Assembly (NCBI GenBank): GCA_947449575.1 | Contig: CANFRV010000013.1 | Coordinates: forward strand, 1-64,000 | Reading direction: 5' to 3' | Length of the DNA: 64,000 nucleotides | Origin: Flavobacteriales bacterium | GTDB taxonomy: Bacteria; Bacteroidota; Bacteroidia; Flavobacteriales_D; Crocinitomicaceae | Shown here: in pieces, positions 45,125-54,432 of the stretch | Position numbering within the stretch: the stretch's first letter is position 1 | How the letters are laid out: each line of letters opens with the position of its first letter | Notes under the pieces: generated by a model | Told to the model about the DNA's origin: nothing | Databases searched by the model: none | Seen by the model: only the letters and a program-made list of their open reading frames with translations | Program-made: the position numbers and the translations under genes

Positions 45125-46018
45125 TTAATTGTTAAATGAAAGCAACGTTAACCATGCTTCTTCCAATTTATTTTCTTGTAATAATTCTTTTGCTCTTTGA
45201 TGTAATGATTCTTCCAATTTCACCGGTTCGTTTTCTAAAGATACAAATAATTCACTTAACTCAATCAATTTATATTCATTAACATCCGTTTCATTTGGAA
45301 TTTCTTCAATACCCGCTAGATGACCTAGATCATTACCAGTCAAAAGATTACTATTTCTAATATCTGCAGGCAAATGATCAAAACCAATTCCGCAAGTGGT
45401 TATAGGTTTCATAATTTCGAACATTGACTTTTCATCTGCCCGACAATACCAATTTCCACCCATTCGAGAAACTAAATCAATTTTATGCTGATCAATCATC
45501 CCATTTTCATCCAGTACATCCTCGTGAATATGGATTTTAACAACTTCACAAATAATTAGGTTACCCGCTCCTCCTTCAGCCCCAAGTTCAATAACTTCAT
45601 TCACCTTACACTCAAATTGAACAGGAGATTCGGCAACACGCATTGGCTTAATTAAATCCGATTTAATAGGCGTAAACCCAGCTTTCAAAAACTCGCTAAC
45701 TCCCGGAGCATAGGGAGAACTAGCTAAACTCATTTGGTGAACAATATCGTAATTCACGACATTAATAACAACTTCTGGATTTACTTTTACATTTTTATAG
45801 GTATCCTTTGTTTCATTCGTTCTTCCACTTCTAGCAGGAGAAAAAATCAAAATCGGCGGATTGGCACTAAAAACATTAAAAAAACTAAACGGAGCCAAAT
45901 TACTATTCCCTTTCTCGTCAATAGTAGAAGCAAAAGCAATAGGACGTGGACCAATAGCACCTAATAAATACTGGTGCAACTTTGGAATTGGAAGCGTTTT
46001 CGGATCAAGCGTTAACAT
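45125..46018 (-). CDS. Flavin reductase-like FMN-binding protein with C-terminal extension
   Basis: The 297-residue protein has an N-terminal split-barrel flavin reductase domain (about 10-190) with LLGAIGPRPIAFASTIDEKG, NLAPFSFFNVFSANPPI, FSPARSGRTNETKDT and NVVNYDIVHQMSLAS. A roughly 85-residue helical, acidic C-terminal tail (ending LEEAWLTLLSFNN) is not part of the basic fold. The reaction partner is unknown; such proteins in Bacteroidota bind FMN. It has its own -7 box. Confidence 0.82.
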   Translation of the reverse strand: MLTLDPKTLPIPKLHQYLLGAIGPRPIAFASTIDEKGNSNLAPFSFFNVFSANPPILIFSPARSGRTNETKDTYKNVKVNPEVVINVVNYDIVHQMSLASSPYAPGVSEFLKAGFTPIKSDLIKPMRVAESPVQFECKVNEVIELGAEGGAGNLIICEVVKIHIHEDVLDENGMIDQHKIDLVSRMGGNWYCRADEKSMFEIMKPITTCGIGFDHLPADIRNSNLLTGNDLGHLAGIEEIPNETDVNEYKLIELSELFVSLENEPVKLEESLHQRAKELLQENKLEEAWLTLLSFNN

Positions 46019-46039
46019 ATTTATTTTTTTAATAAGTTA

Positions 46040-46047
46040 CAAAGATA
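46040..46047 (-). promoter_or_regulatory. -7 promoter box of the flavin reductase-like gene
   Basis: The minus strand reads TATCTTTG, 22 bases upstream of the ATG at 46018. Confidence 0.5.
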
Positions 46048-46167
46048 AGATGAAAATAGATGTATTTCGAAATGAGTTTTTAGCTTTTATTCACAATTTT
46101 AAAAACCATTCTCCTACTATTTATTACTTTTTAAATCGTTTTTGCTCCTAAATCCTAAAAAAGACCT

Positions 46168-46175
46168 TATTTTTG
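46168..46175 (+). promoter_or_regulatory. -7 promoter box of the barrel-waaA operon
   Basis: TATTTTTG with a TTTG 23 bases upstream (46141-46144) lies about 95 bases before the ATG at 46269. The spacing is a little long. Confidence 0.4.
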
Positions 46176-46268
46176 GAAAGTATGAACGAATACGTTGTAC
46201 CAAGAAGTATTGCCTCTAGCGATTACTATTAAATTTCAAGATGACATTTAAAAAACGATAAGACACAA

Positions 46269-47030
46269 ATGAAAAAAATTATTGCCTTTTTACTTTTTTC
46301 TAATTGCTTTATTACCAATTCATTTGGACAAAGAAACGTGAATGACTCTATTATAGGCACTCCATGGGTTTCTGTGAATTACGGGGGTAATTGGACGAGT
46401 GGAGATATGGCTCTAAAGTACGATTTCCTTCATCATCTAGGAATTATGGCCGGCTATAAAACTACTAAAAATTGGTTTTTGGGTATTGATGCTAATTTTA
46501 TGTTCAGCGAGAGAGTTCACACCAACGGAATGCTCAATAACTTGCTAGATTCTCAAGGAAATGTCACCGATATGAATGGAGATATTGGAAAGATTGTAAT
46601 TTCTGCGCGAGGACTAAATGCAAATCTAGCCGTGGGAAAAGTTTTCCCTATTTTGAGTCCGAATGAAAATTCAGGAATTTTTATTCACTGCGGACTAGGA
46701 TTTCTGGCTCATAAATATAGAATTGCCACGCAAGATCAAGTTATACCGCAATTAGAATTAGATTATAAAAAAGGATATGATAGATTAACATTAGGTCCTA
46801 ATTTTCATCAATTTGTTGGCTACGCATTTATGGCCGACCATGGATTAATTAACTTCTTTGGTGGATTTTATGCACAACAAGGATTCACTCATAACTTTCG
46901 CACGCAATTTTTTGACCAACCTGGAGTTCCCGTATCAAACAAAACAATGTTGGATTTCCAAGTTGGATTTAAAATAGGTTGGTTCATTCCTATTTATAAA
47001 AGAAAACCAAAAGATTATTATTTAGATTGA
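46269..47030 (+). CDS. Outer-membrane beta-barrel protein
   Basis: The 253-residue protein has a cleavable signal peptide (about 1-20, ending NSFGQ) and alternating polar/aromatic strands (WVSVNYGGNWTSGDM, FLGIDANFMFSER, GIFIHCGLGFLAHKY, MLDFQVGFKIGWFIPIY) typical of a small eight- to ten-strand barrel. The function is unknown. The stop overlaps the waaA ATG by one base (TGATG), so it may relate to LPS export or envelope assembly, by context only. Confidence 0.75.
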   Translation: MKKIIAFLLFSNCFITNSFGQRNVNDSIIGTPWVSVNYGGNWTSGDMALKYDFLHHLGIMAGYKTTKNWFLGIDANFMFSERVHTNGMLNNLLDSQGNVTDMNGDIGKIVISARGLNANLAVGKVFPILSPNENSGIFIHCGLGFLAHKYRIATQDQVIPQLELDYKKGYDRLTLGPNFHQFVGYAFMADHGLINFFGGFYAQQGFTHNFRTQFFDQPGVPVSNKTMLDFQVGFKIGWFIPIYKRKPKDYYLD

Positions 47031-48253
47031 TGCATTTACTATACAACATAGGTATCATTTTATATGGTAGTATTTTAAGGATCGCTGCTTTGTTTCATCC
47101 GAAAGCAAAACTTTGGGTAGATGGCAGACGCGATTTCTTTTCAAAACTTCCAAACTTCGAAAAGAAAGAAATATATTGGTTTCACTGTGCTTCATTAGGC
47201 GAATTTGATCAAGCTTTACCAGTGATTAATTTATTGAAAAAAAATAACCCGTCTTTATTTATTTTGGTAACTTTCTTTTCCCCTTCAGGCTTTTTACATT
47301 ATCACAAAAGAAATCATAACGCTGATTACGTGTGCTACTTACCCTTAGACACTCCATCAAATGCGCGTAAATTTATTGCTCATTTTTCTCCAAGCAAAGT
47401 GTTTTTTGTGAAATATGAGTTTTGGGCAAACTATATTTTTGAAGTGAAAAAATCTGGCGCAAAACTGTATTCAATCAGTGCAATATTTCGCGCTGAACAT
47501 CGATTTTTCAAAAAATCTGCTACTTTTTTTCGCTCTTTATTACATCAGTTTGATTTCTTTTTCATACAAAATGATGCTTCTGCTGAGTTGTTAAAATCAA
47601 TAGGGATTACAAATTTTCAAATAACGGGTGATACACGATTTGATCGGGTGATAGAGAATAAAAATAATCTTCAAAAAAATATTTTAGTAGAACATTATTT
47701 AGGTGATGAAAAAGCTTTTATTATTGGAAGTTCTTGGCCAATCGATGAAGACTTATTTATTCCATTAATAAATCAAGGTATCCTTTCACAAAAAGTCATT
47801 CTTGCTCCTCATGATATCTCCAAAGACCATATGGAACAAATTATCGGGAAATTAAAGATTCCTTTTCTCCGTTATTCGGAAGTAGAAAATGGAGGCGAAA
47901 TAACGGATGAGAAAATTCTGCTTTTAGATACTATTGGTGCTCTTGCGAATGCATATTCATACGGAGCAATTGCTTACATTGGAGGTGGATTTTCAGGTAG
48001 TTTACATAATATTTTAGAACCTGCAGTCTTTGGATTACCTGTCATTTTCGGTCCAAAACACAGTAAATTTCCTGAAGCTCAAATGTTTATCGATGAAGGT
48101 ATTGGATTCTCTATTGAGACAACTGAAGAAATACTCGATACGATAGAGAAAATAAAATCCCAACAGGAAATTTTAACAATGAAAACAGCTAATTTCGTAA
48201 ATAGACAAGCAGGAGCTTCATTGAAAATAGTGCAATTTCTTGAAAAGAATTAA
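47030..48253 (+). CDS. waaA: 3-deoxy-D-manno-octulosonic acid transferase
   Basis: The inner-membrane GT-B enzyme adds Kdo to lipid A precursor. The 407-residue protein has an N-terminal anchor (about 1-20), the acceptor-side motif FHCASLGEFDQALPV with the conserved catalytic Glu, NARKFIAHFSPSKVFFVKYEFW, TGDTRFDRV, and the nucleotide-sugar site AYIGGGFSGSLHNILEPAVF (about 314-333). The ATG at 47030 is used rather than the in-frame TTG just before it. Its presence shows that the organism makes Kdo-containing LPS. Confidence 0.93.
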   Translation: MHLLYNIGIILYGSILRIAALFHPKAKLWVDGRRDFFSKLPNFEKKEIYWFHCASLGEFDQALPVINLLKKNNPSLFILVTFFSPSGFLHYHKRNHNADYVCYLPLDTPSNARKFIAHFSPSKVFFVKYEFWANYIFEVKKSGAKLYSISAIFRAEHRFFKKSATFFRSLLHQFDFFFIQNDASAELLKSIGITNFQITGDTRFDRVIENKNNLQKNILVEHYLGDEKAFIIGSSWPIDEDLFIPLINQGILSQKVILAPHDISKDHMEQIIGKLKIPFLRYSEVENGGEITDEKILLLDTIGALANAYSYGAIAYIGGGFSGSLHNILEPAVFGLPVIFGPKHSKFPEAQMFIDEGIGFSIETTEEILDTIEKIKSQQEILTMKTANFVNRQAGASLKIVQFLEKN

Positions 48254-48273
48254 TACATAAAATAGTTAAAAGA

Positions 48274-49287
48274 ATGATTGATTTTAGAAGTGATACCGTA
48301 ACATTACCAACCGTCGAAATGAGAGAGTTCATGATGAGTGCTGAAGTTGGAGATGATGTATTTAACGAAGACCCAAGTATTCATGAAATTCAAAATTATG
48401 CCGCGCAACTATTCGGGATGGAAGATGCTTTATTTTGCTCTTCTGGAACACAAACAAATCAAATCGCAATAAATGTTCATGTGCGCCCAGGTGGAGAAAT
48501 TATTTGTCATGAAGAAAGTCATATTTATAAGTATGAAGGTGGTGGAATCGCGAAAAATTCAGGGGCTTCTGTTCGTTTATTGCAAGGAAGCCGCGGAAGA
48601 TTGACATCTGAAGCGATTAGCAAATGGTTTAATCCAGACGACGTTCATTATCCGATCACGGAATTAGTAAGTTTAGAAGATACGGCTAACCGCGGTGGTG
48701 GCGCAATCTATGACTTTGAAGAAATTAAGAAAATTAAACAACTTTGTATTGCTCAAAACGTTCCACTTCACATAGATGGGGCAAGACTAATGAATTCTTT
48801 GGTCGAAACGGGGATTTCTCCAAAAGAGTATGCACAGCAATTTGACTCCATTTCTTTATGCTTATCGAAAGGTCTTGGCGCACCTGTTGGATCACTTTTG
48901 TTAGGCACAAAAGAATTTATTAAAAAATCTCGTCGTGTGCGCAAAGTGTTTGGAGGCGGAATGAGACAAGCAGGTTTTTTAGCTGCTGGGGGATTATATG
49001 CATTAAAAAACAATGTTGAGAGACTGAAAGAAGATCATAAACGAGCAAAAGAACTAGAAGCGTGTTTAGTTCAATTAAATTGGATAAAGGAAATCATTCC
49101 TGTACAAACAAATATTGTTGTGGCGGTATTAAACAGGGCCGAAGATCGAGATCTTTATATTAATAAACTGAAGGAACGTGACATTCTAGTGATGGCTTTC
49201 GGAGAAGGTATGATACGCCTTGTGACACATTTAAATAATAGTGATAGTGACATAGAAAAAACGTGTTCTATTTTGAAATCTTTTTAA
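48274..49287 (+). CDS. ltaE: Low-specificity L-threonine aldolase
   Basis: The PLP enzyme (fold type I) cleaves L-threonine or allo-threonine to glycine and acetaldehyde. The 337-residue protein has MIDFRSDTVTLPT, FCSSGTQTNQIA, H83 in ESHIYKYEGGG, HIDGARL (R171), the PLP lysine K199 in LCLSKGLGAPVGS, and FGGGMRQAGFLAA. It follows waaA by 20 bases, probably on the same transcript. Confidence 0.92.
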   Translation: MIDFRSDTVTLPTVEMREFMMSAEVGDDVFNEDPSIHEIQNYAAQLFGMEDALFCSSGTQTNQIAINVHVRPGGEIICHEESHIYKYEGGGIAKNSGASVRLLQGSRGRLTSEAISKWFNPDDVHYPITELVSLEDTANRGGGAIYDFEEIKKIKQLCIAQNVPLHIDGARLMNSLVETGISPKEYAQQFDSISLCLSKGLGAPVGSLLLGTKEFIKKSRRVRKVFGGGMRQAGFLAAGGLYALKNNVERLKEDHKRAKELEACLVQLNWIKEIIPVQTNIVVAVLNRAEDRDLYINKLKERDILVMAFGEGMIRLVTHLNNSDSDIEKTCSILKSF

Positions 49288-49388
49288 TTTCAACTGGAAA
49301 AATAAAAAAAACACAAATTTTAACTATTTTTCTCATTTCAAGTGACTAAAACGCTAAAAAACAAGATGATACTATGAAAAGTATGGCG

Positions 49389-49396
49389 TAACTTTG
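49389..49396 (+). promoter_or_regulatory. -7 promoter box of the 78-residue protein gene
   Basis: TAACTTTG matches TAnnTTTG and lies 35 bases before the ATG at 49432. Confidence 0.45.
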
Positions 49397-49431
49397 TCCC
49401 GTAATAATCTCGGTGATTTTTACATTATTTT

Positions 49432-49668
49432 ATGACGAAAGACTACACAACAACATCCGACAATATCGCATTTTTAGCGCTAAAAATTTTACAAGATTCA
49501 TCTTCTTCAAAAATATCAAAAGTATTAGCAAGTTCTGCGCTCTCAAACGTCAGCGGAGGAAAATTATCAAGAAGTAAAATTGAGGCAAAAGCATCTAAAC
49601 TTTTAAAAAATCGAAAATGTTGCCCAATGACAAAATCACTTGCAGAATCTATTTTACATCACGCGTAA
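49432..49668 (+). CDS. Small conserved hypothetical protein
   Basis: The 78-residue basic, Ser- and Lys-rich protein reads as helical: TTTSDNIAFLALKILQDSSSSKI, KVLASSALSNV and SLAESILHHA. I have the impression of similar short Bacteroidota proteins (TTTSDNIA.LALK.LQD), but no function is known to me. A -7 box 35 bases upstream, an ATG and isolation between two unrelated genes support a real gene. Two adjacent cysteines (KCCP) are notable. Confidence 0.68.
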   Translation: MTKDYTTTSDNIAFLALKILQDSSSSKISKVLASSALSNVSGGKLSRSKIEAKASKLLKNRKCCPMTKSLAESILHHA

Positions 49669-49758
49669 GAAATCAAAGTAAGTTCTAACACTATTTTAGT
49701 TTCAAAACGCCTATAACAAAGTGATTTCGGGTGATATCCTTACTTAGTATTCTTGAAA

Positions 49759-52758
49759 TCAATTGATTCCCGTCAATTTTAATCCTTTATTTACAATATT
49801 CATTTTCAATGTGAATCGAATATTCTTTGAATAATTACTAGTAAATAAAGCTCCCATATTATCACTTTGATATAGAGGGAAATACATCCCGAAAACTTTT
49901 CCTAGTCTCATTCCTAACCCTGTCACAAAAATACCATTTGTAGTACTTCCATTTGAATAGGTTCCAGCATCTGCAAAAACGCCTAAGACATTTGGTTTGA
50001 TTGGCAATTGTAAATAAAAGTTACCTGTTGTCATCCAAAAAGAGGTGGAGGCTGCATTACTAGTTGTTTTAAATCCTCCCATATCTGCATTTCTTTGGTT
50101 GGCAAAAAAACCACTGGTCGCTGATCGAGCAAAGTAGTAATCTTCATAAAATATATCTTGATTCCCACTAACACCGCTCATCGAAATTAAATATCTTCCC
50201 GTATTATCAGCATCTTTGTAGCGGTAATTCGACCCAAAATAAGCTCTCAATTCAACCCAACGTTTGATTTTATTTTTCAAATATCTAAAGCGATAATTTC
50301 CTTCCATTGAAACCCTACCTACTTCATTTGAATTACCCGTGTTTTTCATGTAATCACTTCTCAAAATCAAATCTGCTTGATGATCCGCTTTTACATAATG
50401 AGTAGCAAACTTAACGAACCCTCCCATTTCATTTGTAGAATTACTGCCGGATTTTATAGTACTTGAAATTGTTTGAATTAAGAATGAATGAGAAATTGGT
50501 GAAGCTGACTTTCTATTTCCTAAATTCATAAAAATATAAGGCGAAAAATTAGCATAATATTGATTTTGTTCTGTGAAACCATTTCCCATTTTTTCATCAT
50601 TTTTAAATGATTTTAGCGATACTCCTAAACGAATTAACTTAAATGATTTTCGAGGCAACATAGAATAACTAAATTCTCCAATTCCTGATATGCTTTTTCT
50701 CCCAGTTGAATACATAGGGGCCATTAAATATTGGAAGTTTTTAAAGGGAATTCCATAATTATGAGCCACTATTCCCACCATAAATTTATCATACGCGTTT
50801 CCAGAAACCATAGGTGTCCAAAAGTTGTTTGACTTACCTCGTTCATGATCGCCAAATAGAAATTCAAATTTTACAGGCTCTATTTTATTAAATAATAAAC
50901 TTTTTTTCCACTGGTTATTCGTTCTATCCATCTCTGGAATATTATTATTCGCATCGATACGAACCTCATCTAAATTTAGTGAATTTAAATGAACAAGTTG
51001 TTTTTTATCTCCCGGTTCAACCCAACTTTTTTCTATTAATTTGCCGTCAGCATATCCATCTATTTCTACTGGACCATTTACTTGCCCAACGTTTCTTAAA
51101 GTAACGTCAAATCCACTTGCTGTTTTTTTCACTTTGGATAATCTGTAATCAATGTGATGCGTCGTTTGAATTAAATCATCAAAGAGCCAAGATAAATTTT
51201 TACCTGATGTTTGTTCAAGGATACTGCGCATATCTTCCGGCTGAGGATGCTTAAACTTCCACTTTTCAAAATAAGCATGCATACATTTACCAAATAATTC
51301 TTCTCCTAAATAGGCGCGTAGATAAAAGAAAACAAGTCCCGTTTTTTGATACATGATTATACCATAGTTGGTCGGGGTGAAATCTGGCGATGGTGTTTCA
51401 ATTGGCTGATCTGCACCTATCATTGCCATCATTCGATACGAAATATCACCAGAATCATGATGATCAAGACCGTTTAAATGAAATCTACCATTTAATACCA
51501 TATCAGAAAAACGAGTGTTGTCGGGATATTTTGTTTGTACATATCGAACTTCATTCAACGTATTCATACCTTCATCCATCCAACCATGCACTCTTTCATT
51601 AGATCCCAAAATACCATAAAACCAGTTATGGCCAACTTCATGAACAATGACAACTTCTAACTCTTCTTTAGAACTCGTATTTCCAATAACAGTCACATTT
51701 GGATACTCCATTCCTCCACCAGCACTGATCGTTCCATCAACAGCGGTAACTTGATTATATGGATAATCCCCATTCCACAGTGAATAATAGTAGGTTCCAT
51801 CGTTTATATATTCTATGGCATCTTTCCAAAATCCTGCATTTTTAGGCGTAAACATTGCCCAAGTTGTTACTCTTCTTTTTGATTGTGGTAACTCAACTTC
51901 TCCTTTTAAAACTTCAAAGCGTTTATCTGCAAACCAACCAAAATCATGCACATCTCTTTGAGTATATCGTATTGTTTTCATTTTAGAAGATGATTCTGGA
52001 AATGAAAATGAAGTTACTTGCTTCGTTGCACTTCCTAGTTCACCACTTTTAATTTTTAGTGCAGATTTAGCGGCTAAATCATTCAAGAAATCAATTTCAG
52101 ATGTGGTTTGTAAATCTCCAGTAGCACCAACCACATAATTTTCAGGTAAAGTTATTGATACATCAAAAGATCCATATTCAGAATAAAATTCACCCTGATT
52201 CAAATAAGGAATTGGATTCCATCCATTTTTATCATACACTGCTGGTTTTGGATACCATTGCGTAATTTGATATGATTGCCCAACATGTCCCAATCGAGAA
52301 ATTTCACCGGATGGAATTTGCACAGTAAATGGTGTTGAAATAGTAATTCTACCCCCTGAAAATAAAGGAGTAGCAAGAAAAATTTTACAAATATCTAGGT
52401 TGACAGGATCAAATTCCCAAATCACTTTTTCTCCATTTACTCTAAAATCCAAATTATCAATCGATCCTTTAAGACTATCAGCTCCATATTTTAAAACTGT
52501 TTTATTTTCTTGCCATTGCTGCTTACCTAAAGCGGAATGCTCATTTTTATAGGCGTTTGGCCATACATGTATGTAAATAAAATCGAGTATTGCTGGAGAA
52601 TTATTAACATATTCAAATTCTTCAAATGCAGTAATCTGATGTTTTGCATCATCTAAAGTCACATTTATTTTATAATTCACTTCTTGTTGCCAATAGTTTT
52701 GCGAAAATAGTGACGATGAAAGTAGAAGCGATAAGGTAACTAAAGTAATTTTATTCAT
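49759..52758 (-). CDS. M1 metallopeptidase fused to a C-terminal outer-membrane barrel
   Basis: The 999-residue secreted protein has a signal peptide (about 1-19, SLFSQ) and an M1 aminopeptidase-like region with the substrate motif GGMEY (348-352, for GAMEN). Zinc site H373, E374, H377 is in VHEVGHNWFYG, with E396 eighteen residues on (HGWMDEG). A beta-sandwich domain follows (about 545-640), ending near NNIPEMDRTNNQW. From about 640 to the end the sequence alternates polar and aromatic residues in many amphipathic strands (VSLKSF, ELRAYFGSNYRY, GLGMRLGKVFGMYFPLYQ), which reads as an outer-membrane beta barrel. Surface tethering of the peptidase is inferred. Confidence 0.85.
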   Translation of the reverse strand: MNKITLVTLSLLLSSSLFSQNYWQQEVNYKINVTLDDAKHQITAFEEFEYVNNSPAILDFIYIHVWPNAYKNEHSALGKQQWQENKTVLKYGADSLKGSIDNLDFRVNGEKVIWEFDPVNLDICKIFLATPLFSGGRITISTPFTVQIPSGEISRLGHVGQSYQITQWYPKPAVYDKNGWNPIPYLNQGEFYSEYGSFDVSITLPENYVVGATGDLQTTSEIDFLNDLAAKSALKIKSGELGSATKQVTSFSFPESSSKMKTIRYTQRDVHDFGWFADKRFEVLKGEVELPQSKRRVTTWAMFTPKNAGFWKDAIEYINDGTYYYSLWNGDYPYNQVTAVDGTISAGGGMEYPNVTVIGNTSSKEELEVVIVHEVGHNWFYGILGSNERVHGWMDEGMNTLNEVRYVQTKYPDNTRFSDMVLNGRFHLNGLDHHDSGDISYRMMAMIGADQPIETPSPDFTPTNYGIIMYQKTGLVFFYLRAYLGEELFGKCMHAYFEKWKFKHPQPEDMRSILEQTSGKNLSWLFDDLIQTTHHIDYRLSKVKKTASGFDVTLRNVGQVNGPVEIDGYADGKLIEKSWVEPGDKKQLVHLNSLNLDEVRIDANNNIPEMDRTNNQWKKSLLFNKIEPVKFEFLFGDHERGKSNNFWTPMVSGNAYDKFMVGIVAHNYGIPFKNFQYLMAPMYSTGRKSISGIGEFSYSMLPRKSFKLIRLGVSLKSFKNDEKMGNGFTEQNQYYANFSPYIFMNLGNRKSASPISHSFLIQTISSTIKSGSNSTNEMGGFVKFATHYVKADHQADLILRSDYMKNTGNSNEVGRVSMEGNYRFRYLKNKIKRWVELRAYFGSNYRYKDADNTGRYLISMSGVSGNQDIFYEDYYFARSATSGFFANQRNADMGGFKTTSNAASTSFWMTTGNFYLQLPIKPNVLGVFADAGTYSNGSTTNGIFVTGLGMRLGKVFGMYFPLYQSDNMGALFTSNYSKNIRFTLKMNIVNKGLKLTGIN

Positions 52759-52783
52759 AGAAAATTTTGAATTAATAAGATAG

Positions 52784-52791
52784 CAAAAATA
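52784..52791 (-). promoter_or_regulatory. -7 promoter box of the M1 peptidase gene
   Basis: The minus strand reads TATTTTTG, 26 bases upstream of the ATG at 52758. Confidence 0.45.
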
Positions 52792-52937
52792 AGATTATCA
52801 ATCAAATAAGCATTATATTTCAGTCGAAAACCATCTTGATCTTCGTCATTATTTTATAAACGGAAATATAACTAAATAAGATACCGAATTTACATGAAAG
52901 AAATTCCAACAGTAAACCCAAAGTATAAAATTATTTT

Positions 52938-54350
52938 TTACTTTTCAATAACTACTCTTTGATGAAAAAGAATCGAATCATTTTCTATTTGTAAAAAATA
53001 AATTCCAGAGGATAAACTCTTAACATCTATTTGAGAAGCGATCTTATTAGTCAACATTACGATTCCTTTCAAATCTACTAGTCGAATCGTTGAATTTTCA
53101 TATTTTGAATCAAAATCAATAAAAATTTCATCTTTAGCTGGATTAGGATAAATATTGAATGTTGAAACGTTAAAGTCTGAGATCCCAAGGTATCCATCCA
53201 CACCATCACAATTTTCATCAATACCATTGCCATTCACATCTGCAGCATTTTCATTAATCATCGGATTTGTATCATCACAATCAGAAGAATTTGCTACATA
53301 CCCTATTAATGCCGAACATACTGTCATAGTATTTGATGCATTACCAAATCCGTCAGAGTCAAGGTCTTCATATACTACAACGGATGGAATTGTAATCAAT
53401 GGATCCGAATCATCACAATCTGAATTATTTGAAACGTAACCTGAAGGAACAGAACATGCAACTTGATAAATAGTAGAATCACCAAAACCATCAACATCAG
53501 CATCTAGGTAATAAGTTGTATTTGCTATAGTTACCAATGGATCTGAATCATCACAATCTGTATTGCTGGCCACGTATCCAGTTGGAGCTGTACACCCAAT
53601 TGATTGAGAAAACACATCTCCAAAAGTATCCCCATCTTGATCTTGAAACCATACAGTGTTTGGATTTATTAAAGCATTGGCATCATCACAATCTTGATTA
53701 TCAAGAACGTATCCAACAGGTAAACTACATGCAGATATTGTCGCTGAAGGGTCTCCATAAGAATCTCCATCTGAATCTGCATAATAAAGCTGAGGTGTAA
53801 CAGCATTAATTGTTCCTGTTACAGAAACATTGTCATTTCGCCATGTAGTTGTTGCATCAGTAATAGAAGTCACATATAATCGGAAAGTTACTGCTTCAAT
53901 ATTTTGATGACTAGCAGGTAAAGTGATTGTTGTCGGAGAAAGAGCAGTACTTGAGGTTCCTGTACCTAAATCAGTTGAGAACCCATCTACACTAGATCGA
54001 AGATACCAAACGGGAATAGATGTAACAGCACTTGCTCTGTGCGAAAAAGTAAAATCATTCAGCGATAAATTAAAACATGGATCTGCAGTAATAGTAAATT
54101 CATTGTATTCCAATAAATCGATACTACTTGTCGTGTTCCAACCTTGTTCGTTAAACACATTAGCCGTAGAATTGCATAATGTGCCAGTAGATGAATAATC
54201 GCTAAACGAAGCATTGGTAGGCTGCGTTGTTACTGATATATTTGTCTTAGGGCATGCCGCTACTTCTGTAAATTCATAGATTGCCAAGGTTTGACCATTA
54301 CTAATAAATGCAAAGAATGCAACAAAAAATGTTATTGATAATATCTTCAT
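52938..54350 (-). CDS. Secreted protein with four MopE-like repeats and T9SS tail
   Basis: The 470-residue protein has signal peptide 1-19, a beta-sandwich N-terminal domain (about 20-180), and four tandem repeats of about 42 residues. Each repeat has an acidic DxDxDG-type loop and a DCDD(A/S/T)(N/D) block (YYADSDGDSYGD, FQDQDGDTFGD, YLDADVDGFGD, YEDLDSDGFGN), resembling the putative metal-binding MopE/thrombospondin-3 type repeat. A half repeat NGNGIDENCDG follows, then a T9SS type A sorting domain (YPNPAKDEIFIDF to SGIYFLQIEND). Calcium binding and surface location are expected from family. A full promoter precedes it. Confidence 0.85.
   Translation of the reverse strand: MKILSITFFVAFFAFISNGQTLAIYEFTEVAACPKTNISVTTQPTNASFSDYSSTGTLCNSTANVFNEQGWNTTSSIDLLEYNEFTITADPCFNLSLNDFTFSHRASAVTSIPVWYLRSSVDGFSTDLGTGTSSTALSPTTITLPASHQNIEAVTFRLYVTSITDATTTWRNDNVSVTGTINAVTPQLYYADSDGDSYGDPSATISACSLPVGYVLDNQDCDDANALINPNTVWFQDQDGDTFGDVFSQSIGCTAPTGYVASNTDCDDSDPLVTIANTTYYLDADVDGFGDSTIYQVACSVPSGYVSNNSDCDDSDPLITIPSVVVYEDLDSDGFGNASNTMTVCSALIGYVANSSDCDDTNPMINENAADVNGNGIDENCDGVDGYLGISDFNVSTFNIYPNPAKDEIFIDFDSKYENSTIRLVDLKGIVMLTNKIASQIDVKSLSSGIYFLQIENDSILFHQRVVIEK
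53200..53789 (-). repeat. Four tandem in-gene repeats encoding acidic metal-binding motifs
   Basis: The coding repeats of about 126 bases each encode D-x-D-x-D-G loops and DCDD blocks joined by GYV segments. They are diverged at the DNA level. Confidence 0.7.
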
Positions 54351-54369
54351 AATTTCCTTTTTTTATTTA

Positions 54370-54398
54370 CAAATATAATAAAATTTTAAAACAAACAA
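54370..54398 (-). promoter_or_regulatory. Promoter of the MopE-repeat gene
   Basis: The minus strand reads TTG (54398-54396), an 18-base spacer, and TATATTTG (54377-54370), 20 bases before the ATG. Confidence 0.55.
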
Positions 54399-54432
54399 TT
54401 AAAAGAAATATTTAATATTAAAGCACTGAACA

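Noticed and set aside
53200-53789. Possible CRISPR or non-coding repeat array
   Set aside because: The periodicity of about 126 bases is explained by protein repeats in one frame, with diverged DNA and no spacer pattern.
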